From contig NZ_FOEQ01000003.1 of NCBI RefSeq assembly GCF_900110655.1, positions 186,001-250,000 of the forward strand: 64,000 nucleotides of DNA. The letters run 5' to 3'. This DNA is from Pseudomonas soli. Lineage in GTDB: Bacteria > Pseudomonadota > Gammaproteobacteria > Pseudomonadales > Pseudomonadaceae. This document shows positions 28,802 through 36,223 of this stretch, one piece after another. Each line of letters opens with the position of its first letter. Position 1 is the first letter of the stretch. Made by a program: the position numbers and the translations under genes. The notes beneath the pieces were generated by a model. The model saw nothing but the letters and a program-made list of their open reading frames with translations, did no database searches and had not been told where the DNA came from.

Positions 28802-28868
28802 ATTCACCTTGGAACCATACGCTCCTTTGGTAAGGTGAATTTTAGCGCCCCGCCATGGGCGCTTTTTT
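28802..28868 (+). ncRNA. Structured RNA element, copy B, with terminator (unassigned)
   Basis: ATTCACCTT (28802-28810) pairs with AAGGTGAAT (28832-28840) around a loop with GCTCCTTTGGTAA. A terminator AGCGCCC / GGGCGCT (28844-28863) and a T-run follow directly. Same order and shared 10- and 13-base strings as copy A at 15861-15931. Here the terminator stands 16 bases before the DUF2790 ATG, so it is either a metal-induced small RNA or an attenuator controlling the gene. The gene-free stretch 28185-28883 holds only this and the two boxes. Confidence 0.5.
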
Positions 28869-28883
28869 ATAAATGGACTTCTC

Positions 28884-29210
28884 ATGAAAACAACTATATC
28901 GGCTATTGCTGCGTTCATGCTTTTCTCTGCACTGTCGACAAATGCCCATAGCAGCGTTCTGATCAACGACGATCTTGAGCAGTCTGCCAGGAAGGCTACG
29001 GAACGCTATGCACAGAGCGTGAAGAAACCCATGCCCGAGCTTGAAGACTACGCATACGGTATGGATTTGGACGTTGGCAAGTTGGTGTACGTCTCGCCTA
29101 GCGTGCGGTACTGCGGGAATGTGAGAAGCATGATGACTTACGAGGATTCCAAGGGCGAACTGCACATGGTTCGCTACCTCGTGAAAGGTGAGTGCATCAA
29201 CAGCCGGTAA
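28884..29210 (+). CDS. DUF2790 small periplasmic protein (copy 2)
   Basis: 108 residues: signal peptide MKTTISAIAAFMLFSALSTNAHS, then DUF2790 with KKPMPELEDYAYGMDLDVGK, MMTYEDSKGEL and the Cys pair (RYCGNV, ECINSR). Same family as 23699-24022, clearly diverged. No strong ribosome site (GGACTTCTC before the ATG). A terminator-like RNA just upstream suggests conditional read-through. Function unknown. Confidence 0.86.
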   Translation: MKTTISAIAAFMLFSALSTNAHSSVLINDDLEQSARKATERYAQSVKKPMPELEDYAYGMDLDVGKLVYVSPSVRYCGNVRSMMTYEDSKGELHMVRYLVKGECINSR

Positions 29211-29242
29211 GCGGTGGCTGAGTGCTTTCCTCTACACCCGAC

Positions 29243-29593
29243 TCAAAGCAACTCGATGCCCAATCGCCTTAGAAGTAGGGCAAAGCCTCCGAAGCTCGCC
29301 ATGGTGATGAGGATGCTGGAGATAAGTGTTGACCAGAATCCCAACTTGGGCAGCAGTGCCGGAAACGCGATAAACATCGGCAGCGTTGGAATCACATACC
29401 AGAACGTGTACCAGGCATGATTGGAAATCTTCTCCATGCTCTGGTTTTCCAAGTAGAGCCAGATGAGCGTCAAGACGGTGACCAATGGCAGGGCGGCAAC
29501 CAAGCCGCCCAGCTTGTCACTGCGCTTTGCCAGCTCAGACACGAGAATTACTATCGCGGCAGTGACCAGGTACTTCGTAATGATCCAAGTCAT
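29243..29593 (-). CDS. DUF3147 family membrane protein
   Basis: 116 residues from the ATG at 29593 (MTWIITKYLVTAAIVILVSE); the open frame runs further upstream but that part is polar and unlike the family. Four predicted helices and the motif SDKLGGLVAALPLVTVL mark DUF3147, an uncharacterised inner-membrane family often found in metal-resistance clusters. Convergent with the DUF2790 gene; czcD lies upstream on the same strand, 157 bases away. Confidence 0.85.
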   Translation of the reverse strand: MTWIITKYLVTAAIVILVSELAKRSDKLGGLVAALPLVTVLTLIWLYLENQSMEKISNHAWYTFWYVIPTLPMFIAFPALLPKLGFWSTLISSILITMASFGGFALLLRRLGIELL

Positions 29594-29750
29594 CGCTGAA
29601 CCTACTTGAGCTAGTGGAATGGATCTTCCGGGATCATTCACCAGGCACTCATGAAGTGCTTCTGCTGTCGCCAATCCATCCTTGCCTAATCCTCGACAAC
29701 ACCACCCCCGACGTTGAAGGCGGTGTGTTGATCAGGTGTCTATCGGCCGA

Positions 29751-30656
29751 TCAATGCGACGGCGAAGGGACGTTCTCGTGGAAAGCTGCGCGCTCGATCT
29801 GAATAGTGCAGTGATGGATTTCGAACGCGTCGCTGACTGCATCCACGACGGCCGCTAGCACAGCATCTCCATCTGCTGCGTCTCGGACGACCACGTGCGA
29901 CGTCATCACGTTGCTTCCGCTGCTGACAGCCCAAACGTGTAAGTCATGTACATCCGTGACGCCTTCGACCTTGAGGATCGTGGCCTCGATTGCCGCCACG
30001 TTGAGTCCCCGGGGTACACCTTCCATAAGAATCCCCAAGCTCTCTCGAAGCAATTGCCACGTCCGCGGCAATACCCAAAGGCCGATCGCTACGGCAACAA
30101 CCGTGTCGACCCAGATCCAGCCGGTAAAGCGGATAATGAGGGCGGCGATGATCACGCCCAACGATCCGAGCATGTCGCTCCAGACTTCGAGGTAGGCGCC
30201 TTTGACGTTGAGGCTCTCGTTGCTGGCAGATGCCAGCAGTCGCATTGAAATCAGGTTGATGATCAGGCCGGCAATTGCAATCCACATCATCGCCCCGGTG
30301 GCGATCTCCGCCGGCATGAAGAAGCGCTGGTAGGCCTCGTACAAGATGTACATCGCCACCAGGAAGAGCAGCACGGCGTTGAACGTGGAGGCTAGGATCT
30401 CCAACCGCGCATAGCCAAAGGTTCTTTTCTGATCCGCCGGCCGCTTGGCGATCTGAAGCGCAATCAACGAAATTGCCAAAGCGGCGGTGTCGGTGAACAT
30501 GTGAGACGCATCCGACAGCAACGCCAGGCTGCCGGTAATCCATGCGCCGATCACTTCAGCGATCATGAAGCTACCGGTCAGGATCAATGCCATGACTAGT
30601 TTCTTCTGATGCCCCTCACGAACCGCGGCACTGCCATGATCATGATTCGATCCCAC
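29751..30656 (-). CDS. czcD: Cation diffusion facilitator CzcD
   Basis: 301 residues. Short His-containing N-terminus (MGSNHDHGSAA), six helices with CDF sites in TM2 (LLSDASHMFTDTAALAIS, with His/Asp ligands) and TM5 (EVWSDMLGSLGV), and a cytoplasmic C-terminal dimerisation domain (VEGVTDVHDLHVWAVSSGSN). Exports Zn/Cd/Co from cytoplasm to periplasm, where CzcCBA takes over. Followed by no close gene on its strand; the zinc-ribbon protein lies 55 bases upstream, probably in the same transcript. Confidence 0.94.
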   Translation of the reverse strand: MGSNHDHGSAAVREGHQKKLVMALILTGSFMIAEVIGAWITGSLALLSDASHMFTDTAALAISLIALQIAKRPADQKRTFGYARLEILASTFNAVLLFLVAMYILYEAYQRFFMPAEIATGAMMWIAIAGLIINLISMRLLASASNESLNVKGAYLEVWSDMLGSLGVIIAALIIRFTGWIWVDTVVAVAIGLWVLPRTWQLLRESLGILMEGVPRGLNVAAIEATILKVEGVTDVHDLHVWAVSSGSNVMTSHVVVRDAADGDAVLAAVVDAVSDAFEIHHCTIQIERAAFHENVPSPSH

Positions 30657-30711
30657 GTATTTCTCCTTGCACAGGGTAGTGGTCGCGTTGGATTTCCAGA
30701 GTGGTCAGGCG

Positions 30712-31059
30712 CTAAGGGGTTGCCTGGCCGCACTGGCTGCAGAATTTTGCTCCTGCTGTCAGGGACGAGCCGCAGGCCGTGCAACCACTCGATAGTGGTG
30801 TTCCGCAGTTTAGACAAAAGCGTGCGGACGGGGCGTTTGCGGTCCGGCAGTGCCTGCAAGTCTGCAGATCTTTGATTGGGGCTTGAGCTATTGCGCGACC
30901 ATCCTCAATCACCCGGTCATTACCGTCGCAGGATTGCTGCTGCTCGAAGCGACCATGCCGGTCATGTCGATCACTCCCGTGCCCACTACCGTGATGCTTG
31001 CCACCGCCGTGGTTTCCACGGCCGTGGTGGCCACCCAATAAATTTTTGAGAAAACTCAT
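30712..31059 (-). CDS. His-rich double zinc-ribbon protein
   Basis: 115 residues. N-terminal quarter is Gly/His-rich (GGHHGRGNHGGGKHHGSGHG, then DRHDRHG), followed from about residue 67 by two zinc-ribbon units: CRHCRTANAPSARFCLNCG and CTACGSSLTAGAKFCSQCG. No signal peptide, so cytosolic. The combination suggests a zinc/nickel/cobalt-binding buffer or sensor. It precedes czcD on the same strand by 55 bases. No known named family recognised. Confidence 0.82.
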   Translation of the reverse strand: MSFLKNLLGGHHGRGNHGGGKHHGSGHGSDRHDRHGRFEQQQSCDGNDRVIEDGRAIAQAPIKDLQTCRHCRTANAPSARFCLNCGTPLSSGCTACGSSLTAGAKFCSQCGQATP

Positions 31060-31296
31060 GGTGTTCGTCCCTCATCGATAGGTGACATCAGCACGAGCAA
31101 AAGGTGAAAGAAGTGTTCTGCTCGCTAGAATGACTTTTAAGTTAAAGTAAAAGTTCAAAGTTAGCGTACGACAAAACGAAGCTGGTTTGTTTATGAAATT
31201 TAATTTAATTCACCGGGCGGCATTGACTGCTCAAAAAGTCGGACTTATCCGATTTTTTATCATAGCCTGAGCATTTACAATCGAAAAAGTCATTAT

Positions 31297-31323
31297 CGCG
31301 ATTCTGTCAGCATTGTAATCGCG
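31297..31323 (+). promoter_or_regulatory. Metal box and inverted repeat upstream of the EptA-like gene
   Basis: The box TGTCAGCATTGTAATC (31305-31320) lies inside an inverted repeat CGCGATT/AATCGCG (31297-31303 and 31317-31323), about 230 bases before the eptA-like start. The gap 31060-31548 shows no gene. Confidence 0.55.
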
Positions 31324-31548
31324 AAGTCATCATGACGTTATCGTGTGGCGGAAATAATGCGCCTAGCGAGAACTAATTTCTCATTTAATCCTATGCCTCA
31401 CACATCCTAAGCGTCCTCAGGCTAAGGGGATCAAGGTCTCTGGCGCTCTGTACGCCCTGATTCGCTCTGTGTCTGTCGATGGCTTGCCATTTAGCTCCCG
31501 ACTATTCATAACCAGCGCCATGGATGAGCAGCTCTCTAGAGTTCGATA

Positions 31549-33246
31549 ATGACACCTTCTAAATCCATTATTCACAACCTGTTAAGTAAATGGATCCATG
31601 CTATTCGCAATGTTAGACAGGAAGGCATTAGCACCAATTCTCTCGTCGCGCTAGTAACTTTATGGTTGTTGCTATTCGCGAACGCTGAGCTTTGGCGTGT
31701 GCTCTGGCGCCTGGCATTCAACACTAATGAAGTTAACTGGTTGCTCGCCGCCAGCCTGCCAGTCGTAGTGTTCGTTTGGGTGTTCACCGTACTTAGCTTG
31801 CTGTCATGGTCAAGACTCGCAAAACCTCTGCTGTGCCTGGTGCTGATCAGCGCGTCGTTCGCCAGCTACTTCATGAGTACTTACGGTATCGTCATTGATT
31901 ACACGATGTTCACCAACGTCGTGGAGACCGACGTCGGTGAGGTGTCCGAGCTACTGAACTGGAAGCTTGGCCTCTGGGTGGCAATGGTAGGGGTATTGCC
32001 CGTCTACCTGATCTGTCTGGTGCCCCTGCGGCGCAAGCCCTGGACCAAAGCGTTGGGTAGCAGACTCATCGTCCTGTCGCTCACACTGGTAACCCTTGCT
32101 GGTGTCGTGCTGAGCCAGTACCAGTCTTATGCCTCCCTCCTACGCAACAATCGAGAGATCCGGCTCATTCTGGTTCCCACCAATTTGTTTGCTGCCGGTC
32201 ATGGTTACCTGAAACGCAAGCTGGCCACACCGAAAGCACTGACCTCCATCGGTACCGACGCCCTGGTGACCAGGCAGGGAGCGGCTCGCAAACCCAAGCT
32301 GCTGGTACTGGCAGTGGGGGAGACCGCACGTTCCGCCAACTTCTCCCTTAATGGTTACTCCCGCAATACGAATCCAGAGCTGGAAAAGCGCAATGTCATC
32401 AGCTTCTCGAATGTGAGCTCGTGCGGCACCGCCACCGCGGTTTCGCTGCCATGCATGTTCTTGGACGTCGGTAGGGATAAGTACAAGGATGGCTTGGCCA
32501 AGAGTCGAGAAGGGCTGCTCGATGTGCTTCAGCGCGCAGGCATCAGTGTCATGTGGACTGATAACAATTCGGGCTGCAAAGGGGTCTGTGATCGGGTGCC
32601 AAACCACAAGGCTACCCAACACGCAGATGCTCAGCTGTGCAGCAGCGACGAGTGCAAGGACGGTGTATTGCTCTCGGAGATGGAGGACTTCATCAAGCGT
32701 CAGGAAGGCGATGCAGTCCTGGTGCTCCACTACAAAGGTAGTCACGGCCCGGCTTACTACAAGCGCTACCCTCCGCAGTTCAAGAAATTCGGGCCGGTCT
32801 GCGAGACCAATGAGCTCGACAAATGTAAGCAGCAGGAGGTGATCAATGCCTACGACAATTCGATCCTCTACACCGACTACGTCACGGCTGGCCTGATCGA
32901 TATTCTGGCCGCGAACAACAAATTCGACACTGCGCTGATGTACGTTTCGGACCACGGGGAGTCACTGGGAGAGGCTGGTCTTTACCTGCATGGGCTGCCC
33001 TATGCGATGGCACCAGATGAGCAAACCAAGGTGCCATTGGTGCTCTGGATGTCTGACGCTTTCGCGAAAAGCGAACGCCTTAATGTGGGCTGCTTGAAAG
33101 TACAGGCAAGCTCGCCACTGAGCCACGACAACCTGTTCCACACCGTACTCGGGATGATGAGCGTCCAGACATCCTCGTATAGCTCAGCTCTGGATTTTAC
33201 GGCCCCTTGCAAGACTTTGACCGGAAGCACCTACTCAGGCCTCTAA
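31549..33246 (+). CDS. eptA: Lipid A phosphoethanolamine transferase, EptA family
   Basis: 565 residues. Five N-terminal helices (about 35-185), then a periplasmic sulfatase-like domain with the catalytic Thr near 260 (VGETARSANFSLNGY), disulfide cysteines (SSCGTATAVSLPCMF; GCKGVCDRVP), and zinc ligands in MYVSDHGESLGE and HGLPYA. It transfers phosphoethanolamine to lipid A, lowering affinity for polymyxins. Placement beside czc genes and behind a metal box suggests zinc induction, as for colistin resistance genes co-regulated by CzcRS/ColRS in pseudomonads; that link is inference. Confidence 0.92.
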   Translation: MTPSKSIIHNLLSKWIHAIRNVRQEGISTNSLVALVTLWLLLFANAELWRVLWRLAFNTNEVNWLLAASLPVVVFVWVFTVLSLLSWSRLAKPLLCLVLISASFASYFMSTYGIVIDYTMFTNVVETDVGEVSELLNWKLGLWVAMVGVLPVYLICLVPLRRKPWTKALGSRLIVLSLTLVTLAGVVLSQYQSYASLLRNNREIRLILVPTNLFAAGHGYLKRKLATPKALTSIGTDALVTRQGAARKPKLLVLAVGETARSANFSLNGYSRNTNPELEKRNVISFSNVSSCGTATAVSLPCMFLDVGRDKYKDGLAKSREGLLDVLQRAGISVMWTDNNSGCKGVCDRVPNHKATQHADAQLCSSDECKDGVLLSEMEDFIKRQEGDAVLVLHYKGSHGPAYYKRYPPQFKKFGPVCETNELDKCKQQEVINAYDNSILYTDYVTAGLIDILAANNKFDTALMYVSDHGESLGEAGLYLHGLPYAMAPDEQTKVPLVLWMSDAFAKSERLNVGCLKVQASSPLSHDNLFHTVLGMMSVQTSSYSSALDFTAPCKTLTGSTYSGL

Positions 33247-33363
33247 TACGGACTGAACGCGTGAGGTCGACAGCGCTTCCACATCGAGCTGCTTTGACAG
33301 CAGCCAGAAGCTCGACTAACTACATAGCAGTACTCAACAACCCAAGCGGAAAAGGAAATTTGC

Positions 33364-33492
33364 ATGAGCATCAAGCCAGGCCCTAAACGCACCAACGAAG
33401 ATGGCACTCCGGACAAGAGGCAGCGGGTCACGCCTGAGAAGCAGAAGGATCACCCAGACCTGAAACCCCACAAGCATAAAAAGGGGGAGTAG
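33364..33492 (+). CDS. 42-residue basic Lys/Pro/His-rich protein
   Basis: Begins MSIKPGPKRTNEDGTPDKRQ and ends DLKPHKHKKGE; highly charged, no hydrophobic segment, predicted disordered. AAAGGAAA 8 bases before the ATG and a strong terminator 6 bases after the stop support a real gene. It follows eptA by 117 bases. Function unknown. Confidence 0.75.
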   Translation: MSIKPGPKRTNEDGTPDKRQRVTPEKQKDHPDLKPHKHKKGE

Positions 33493-33495
33493 GGC

Positions 33496-33526
33496 AGAAA
33501 AGCAGCTCTTCGGAGCTGCTTTTTTA
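33496..33526 (+). terminator. Rho-independent terminator
   Basis: AAGCAGCTC-TTC-GGAGCTGCTT stem followed by a T-run, immediately after the 42-residue gene. Confidence 0.92.
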
Positions 33527-33642
33527 TCTGCATACCGATAACCCATCCGCGTAAACGATCAACCACAATCAATCTGCTGGTCAATGTTGATGACCGCGTT
33601 CTTCAGCCATAACGTTGTGAGTAACAACTAATTGGAAATGCC

Positions 33643-34152
33643 ATGTCGGACAAGCACAGCGACGATCTTAGCCGGGATGCTGAAGATCTCCACGAGGCAC
33701 TTGCCCAGCTCTTGCGCGTTTACCAATTCAGGGATCGCGACCGCATATGCTGCCACGACGTATCGGTAACTCAGTGCTACGCGGTTGAAGCTTTGGTGAA
33801 GCAGGGATCACTCCGTCTCCAGGTCCTGGCCGAGCAGATGTTCTTGGACAAGAGCACAGCCAGCCGTGTCGTCGATATCTTGGAGCGAAAGGGGTATGTC
33901 GCCCGAGTAGAAGATCCAGAAGATCGTCGGGCGGTCCAGGTGCAAGCTACCGAAGCCGGCGTCGACCTCTACGAACGCATTCGTGCCAGCCTGATCGCCG
34001 AAGAGAAGGCAATGATCAAGCTGCCTGCCGCCAGACGTACGTCAAGGGGCCCTGACGCTGCTACGCCAATTGACTCGTGCTGCCCAACTACGTTGTGGCT
34101 TGACGACCGAATGCTACCCAGCCCAGCGGCAAGAAAAGTGAAGCCTCTTTAA
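33643..34152 (+). CDS. MarR-family regulator with frameshifted C-terminus
   Basis: As written the frame gives 169 residues: a MarR winged-helix protein (QGSLRLQVLAEQMFLDKSTA, SRVVDILERKGYVARVEDPE, DRRAVQV) with a Cys pair (RICCHD) that might sense metal or redox. After residue 126 (EEKAMIK) the reading becomes unlike MarR. In the +1 frame from 34025 the normal end appears: LPPDVRQGALTLLRQLTRAA, then QLRCGLTTEC and a TGA at 34139-34141. So a one-base indel near 34018-34025 has replaced the last helix, part of the dimer interface. It may be a recent mutation or a sequencing error. Next to the ArsN-like gene. Confidence 0.8.
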   Translation: MSDKHSDDLSRDAEDLHEALAQLLRVYQFRDRDRICCHDVSVTQCYAVEALVKQGSLRLQVLAEQMFLDKSTASRVVDILERKGYVARVEDPEDRRAVQVQATEAGVDLYERIRASLIAEEKAMIKLPAARRTSRGPDAATPIDSCCPTTLWLDDRMLPSPAARKVKPL

Positions 34153-34184
34153 CCAAGTCGTTCCATCTCCCCAAAGGAAGCCAG

Positions 34185-34709
34185 ATGCACATTCGCCTCG
34201 CTGAAACCGGTGATGTTCAGGCCATTGCCGAGATCTACAACCAGGGGATCGAAGACCGCAGCTGTACGTTCGAGACCCAGCCGCGTACTGCCACTGATAT
34301 AGAGCCCTGGGTTGCCGATATGTCTCGCTATCCAGTGCTGGTCGTCGAGCTCGACGGGGCGGTAGTGGCATGGGCAAACCTGAGCAGTTACCGCGCGCGT
34401 TCCTGCTACGTCGGCATCGCCGACTTCTCGATCTATCTTCACCGTGACGTCCGCAGACGGGGCATCGGCAAGGCGCTGCTCAAGGCATTGCTCAGCGAGG
34501 CTGAGGCACGTGGTTTCTGGAAGGTCCTTTCCCGCATTTTCACCTTCAACGAGGCGAGCCTCGCGCTCTGCCAGTCCTGCGGCTTCAGGACGATTGGCGT
34601 CTATGAGAAGCACGCTTGCCTTGAAGGCCGCTGGCTGGATTGCGCGATCGTTGAACGGGTGTTTCCGTCGAACCAACCCGTTCTAGATGACGGAGCAGTT
34701 GAGGCATGA
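34185..34709 (+). CDS. GNAT acetyltransferase, ArsN/phosphinothricin-acetyltransferase type
   Basis: 174 residues. N-acetyltransferase fold with HIRLAETGDVQAIAEIYNQG at the start, the acetyl-CoA loop RRRGIGKALLKALL, and the C-terminal GFRTIGVYEKHACLEGRWLD found in ArsN/Pat proteins. ArsN1 acetylates the phosphinothricin-like arsenical arsinothricin; in this ars-rich setting that is the likelier role, but substrate is inferred. The last 125 bases overlap, on the other strand, the 3' end of the ArsO-like gene. Confidence 0.88.
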   Translation: MHIRLAETGDVQAIAEIYNQGIEDRSCTFETQPRTATDIEPWVADMSRYPVLVVELDGAVVAWANLSSYRARSCYVGIADFSIYLHRDVRRRGIGKALLKALLSEAEARGFWKVLSRIFTFNEASLALCQSCGFRTIGVYEKHACLEGRWLDCAIVERVFPSNQPVLDDGAVEA

Positions 34710-35745
34710 GATAGCCCGCGTCAGTCCCTACACCCCTGAGGGTTGCCGAGGCGAAGTTCCTTTGCTTGGGCAGCCCGACGAAGTACAGGCCGGGCACCTG
34801 ATCTGCCACGCCGTCTTGCTGCAGGACACGACCTTGCCGGTCGGCGACTGGAAGCTGTGGCAGAAACGCCAGGTTCGGCCGGAAACCGGTGGCGAAGATC
34901 AGCGCATCGGTCTGGTGGATGGTTCCATCCGGCCAGACGACGCCGTCAGGCAACACCTGCTGGAACATCGCTTTGCGCTGGAGCCGCCCGGTATCCAAGG
35001 CCTTCCGGTACTTGCCGGTATCCAGCACAGGCGTGCTCTGGTCACTCAACCAGCGCGTGTGCTCCAACCGGGTGAATTTCAACCAAGTGTGAAAATCGAG
35101 TCCCAGGATCCGCTGGGGGAATAAGCGGATCTTCTCGCGGGTCGCCAGCACCACCTGCGCAACGTTGGCAAGCTCGTAGGCAATTTGTACCGCCGAGTTC
35201 GCCGCGCCGACTACAACGACACGCTGGCCAGCAAAGGCCTCAGGCGTTCGATACGCCGAGCTGTGCAGACAGGTACCTGAAAAGCTTTTCAGGCCAGGAA
35301 CGTCAGGCATGTACGGACGGCTGAATCCTCCTGATGCAGCTACCACCGCACGAGCTGCGAAGGTCGATCCATTGGCAGCGCGAACCTCGAATGTCTTGTC
35401 CTTTTGTACGACCGCCACCACTCCGGTACCGCCCTGGAAAGGCAGCTGAAACTCGGCGGCGTATTTCTCCAGATACTGCACCACTTCGTCTCGCAGCGGG
35501 TAGCCCTTGGGATTGCCAGGAAACGCCCGCCCCGGCAGCGCGGAGTACTCCGCTGGTGAGAACAACTGCAAGCTTTCGTAGTAGTTACGCCAGTTCCCGC
35601 CAGGGGATGTCTGCTCATCCAAGATGAGGTAATCCAAGCCGTGCTGCTGTAAATGCCAGGCAATCGCCAAACCTGCTTGCCCACCACCGATGACGACCAC
35701 ATCCAGAACGCGACCCAATTCATTCATATGTGCGCACTCATGCAT
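34585..35745 (-). CDS. ArsO-like flavin-dependent monooxygenase (copy 1)
   Basis: About 386 residues from the ATG at 35745; ATG 35727 and a TTG at 35757 are alternatives, none with a good ribosome site. FAD motif VVVIGGGQAGLAIAWHL, NADP motif VVVVGAANSAVQIAYELA, and the FATGFRP motif near 290. Resembles ArsO flavoproteins of ars operons (function unproven, possibly arsenical redox). The last 30 residues (STETPVQRSRNPASGLQGKR...) are unlike the family and lie antisense to the acetyltransferase, so the normal stop may have been lost. Follows arsR1 by 24 bases. Confidence 0.86.
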   Translation of the reverse strand: MHECAHMNELGRVLDVVVIGGGQAGLAIAWHLQQHGLDYLILDEQTSPGGNWRNYYESLQLFSPAEYSALPGRAFPGNPKGYPLRDEVVQYLEKYAAEFQLPFQGGTGVVAVVQKDKTFEVRAANGSTFAARAVVAASGGFSRPYMPDVPGLKSFSGTCLHSSAYRTPEAFAGQRVVVVGAANSAVQIAYELANVAQVVLATREKIRLFPQRILGLDFHTWLKFTRLEHTRWLSDQSTPVLDTGKYRKALDTGRLQRKAMFQQVLPDGVVWPDGTIHQTDALIFATGFRPNLAFLPQLPVADRQGRVLQQDGVADQVPGLYFVGLPKQRNFASATLRGVGTDAGYLMPQLLRHLERVGSTETPVQRSRNPASGLQGKRASHRRQSS

Positions 35746-35769
35746 ATTTAAAGGCAAAAAAAGGCCGGA

Positions 35770-36108
35770 CTACGGACAGCAGATCGATACCAGACCTTTG
35801 GTTCGCAGGAGCAGGCCCTCCAGTCGCTCGACGATCGCTCCACCATTCACTTCATAGAACACCTGCCTGCCCACCTTGGTGGCCTTCACGATCTGGGCGT
35901 CATGCAATACCTGCAGGTGCCTGGAGATCACCGAGCGCTCCTGTGGCAGCTCTTTGGCGATTTCGCCGACATCAGCCCGGCCGAGCAAAAGCACGCGCTT
36001 GAAAACCGCGACCCTGGAAGGCTCGCAAAGCGCTTTGAAGAAGGCCTCGTCCAGCGACTCGATGGCGGCGTCGATGGCTTGAGCACGGAGATTTTGGTTG
36101 ATCGTCAT
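35770..36108 (-). CDS. arsR: ArsR/SmtB-family transcriptional repressor (1)
   Basis: 112 residues from the ATG at 36108 (MTINQNLRAQAIDAAIESLD); the frame extends upstream into the operator region and was not used. Winged helix with ALCEPSRVAVFKRVLLLGRA, EIAKELPQERSVISRHLQVL and an unusual C-terminal Cys pair (VSICCP), a likely As(III) or metal site; it lacks the ELCVCDL motif of the other ArsR. Divergent from the main ars operon; probably self-regulating through the palindrome at 36120-36139 and co-transcribed with the ArsO-like gene. Confidence 0.9.
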   Translation of the reverse strand: MTINQNLRAQAIDAAIESLDEAFFKALCEPSRVAVFKRVLLLGRADVGEIAKELPQERSVISRHLQVLHDAQIVKATKVGRQVFYEVNGGAIVERLEGLLLRTKGLVSICCP

Positions 36109-36119
36109 GCGGTCAATAT

Positions 36120-36139
36120 ATGTGCATAAACGTGCACAT
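36120..36139. promoter_or_regulatory. Palindromic operator upstream of arsR1
   Basis: ATGTGCA-TAAACG-TGCACAT, perfect 7-bp arms, 12 bases before the arsR1 start. Likely ArsR1 site. Confidence 0.7.
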
Positions 36140-36170
36140 GTAAAGCCACCCATCATCGAGGGCTTGCGAT

Positions 36171-36210
36171 ATATTCGAAAAAACGTATATTCGAAAAACC
36201 ATATACTCGC
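36171..36210. promoter_or_regulatory. Direct repeats upstream of the main ars operon
   Basis: ATATTCGAAAAA occurs exactly at 36171-36182 and 36187-36198, with a weaker third unit (ATACTCGC) at 36203, giving a 16-base period. Likely ArsR2 operator just before the first ars gene at 36224. Confidence 0.65.
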
Positions 36211-36223
36211 AGGATACCAAGTG

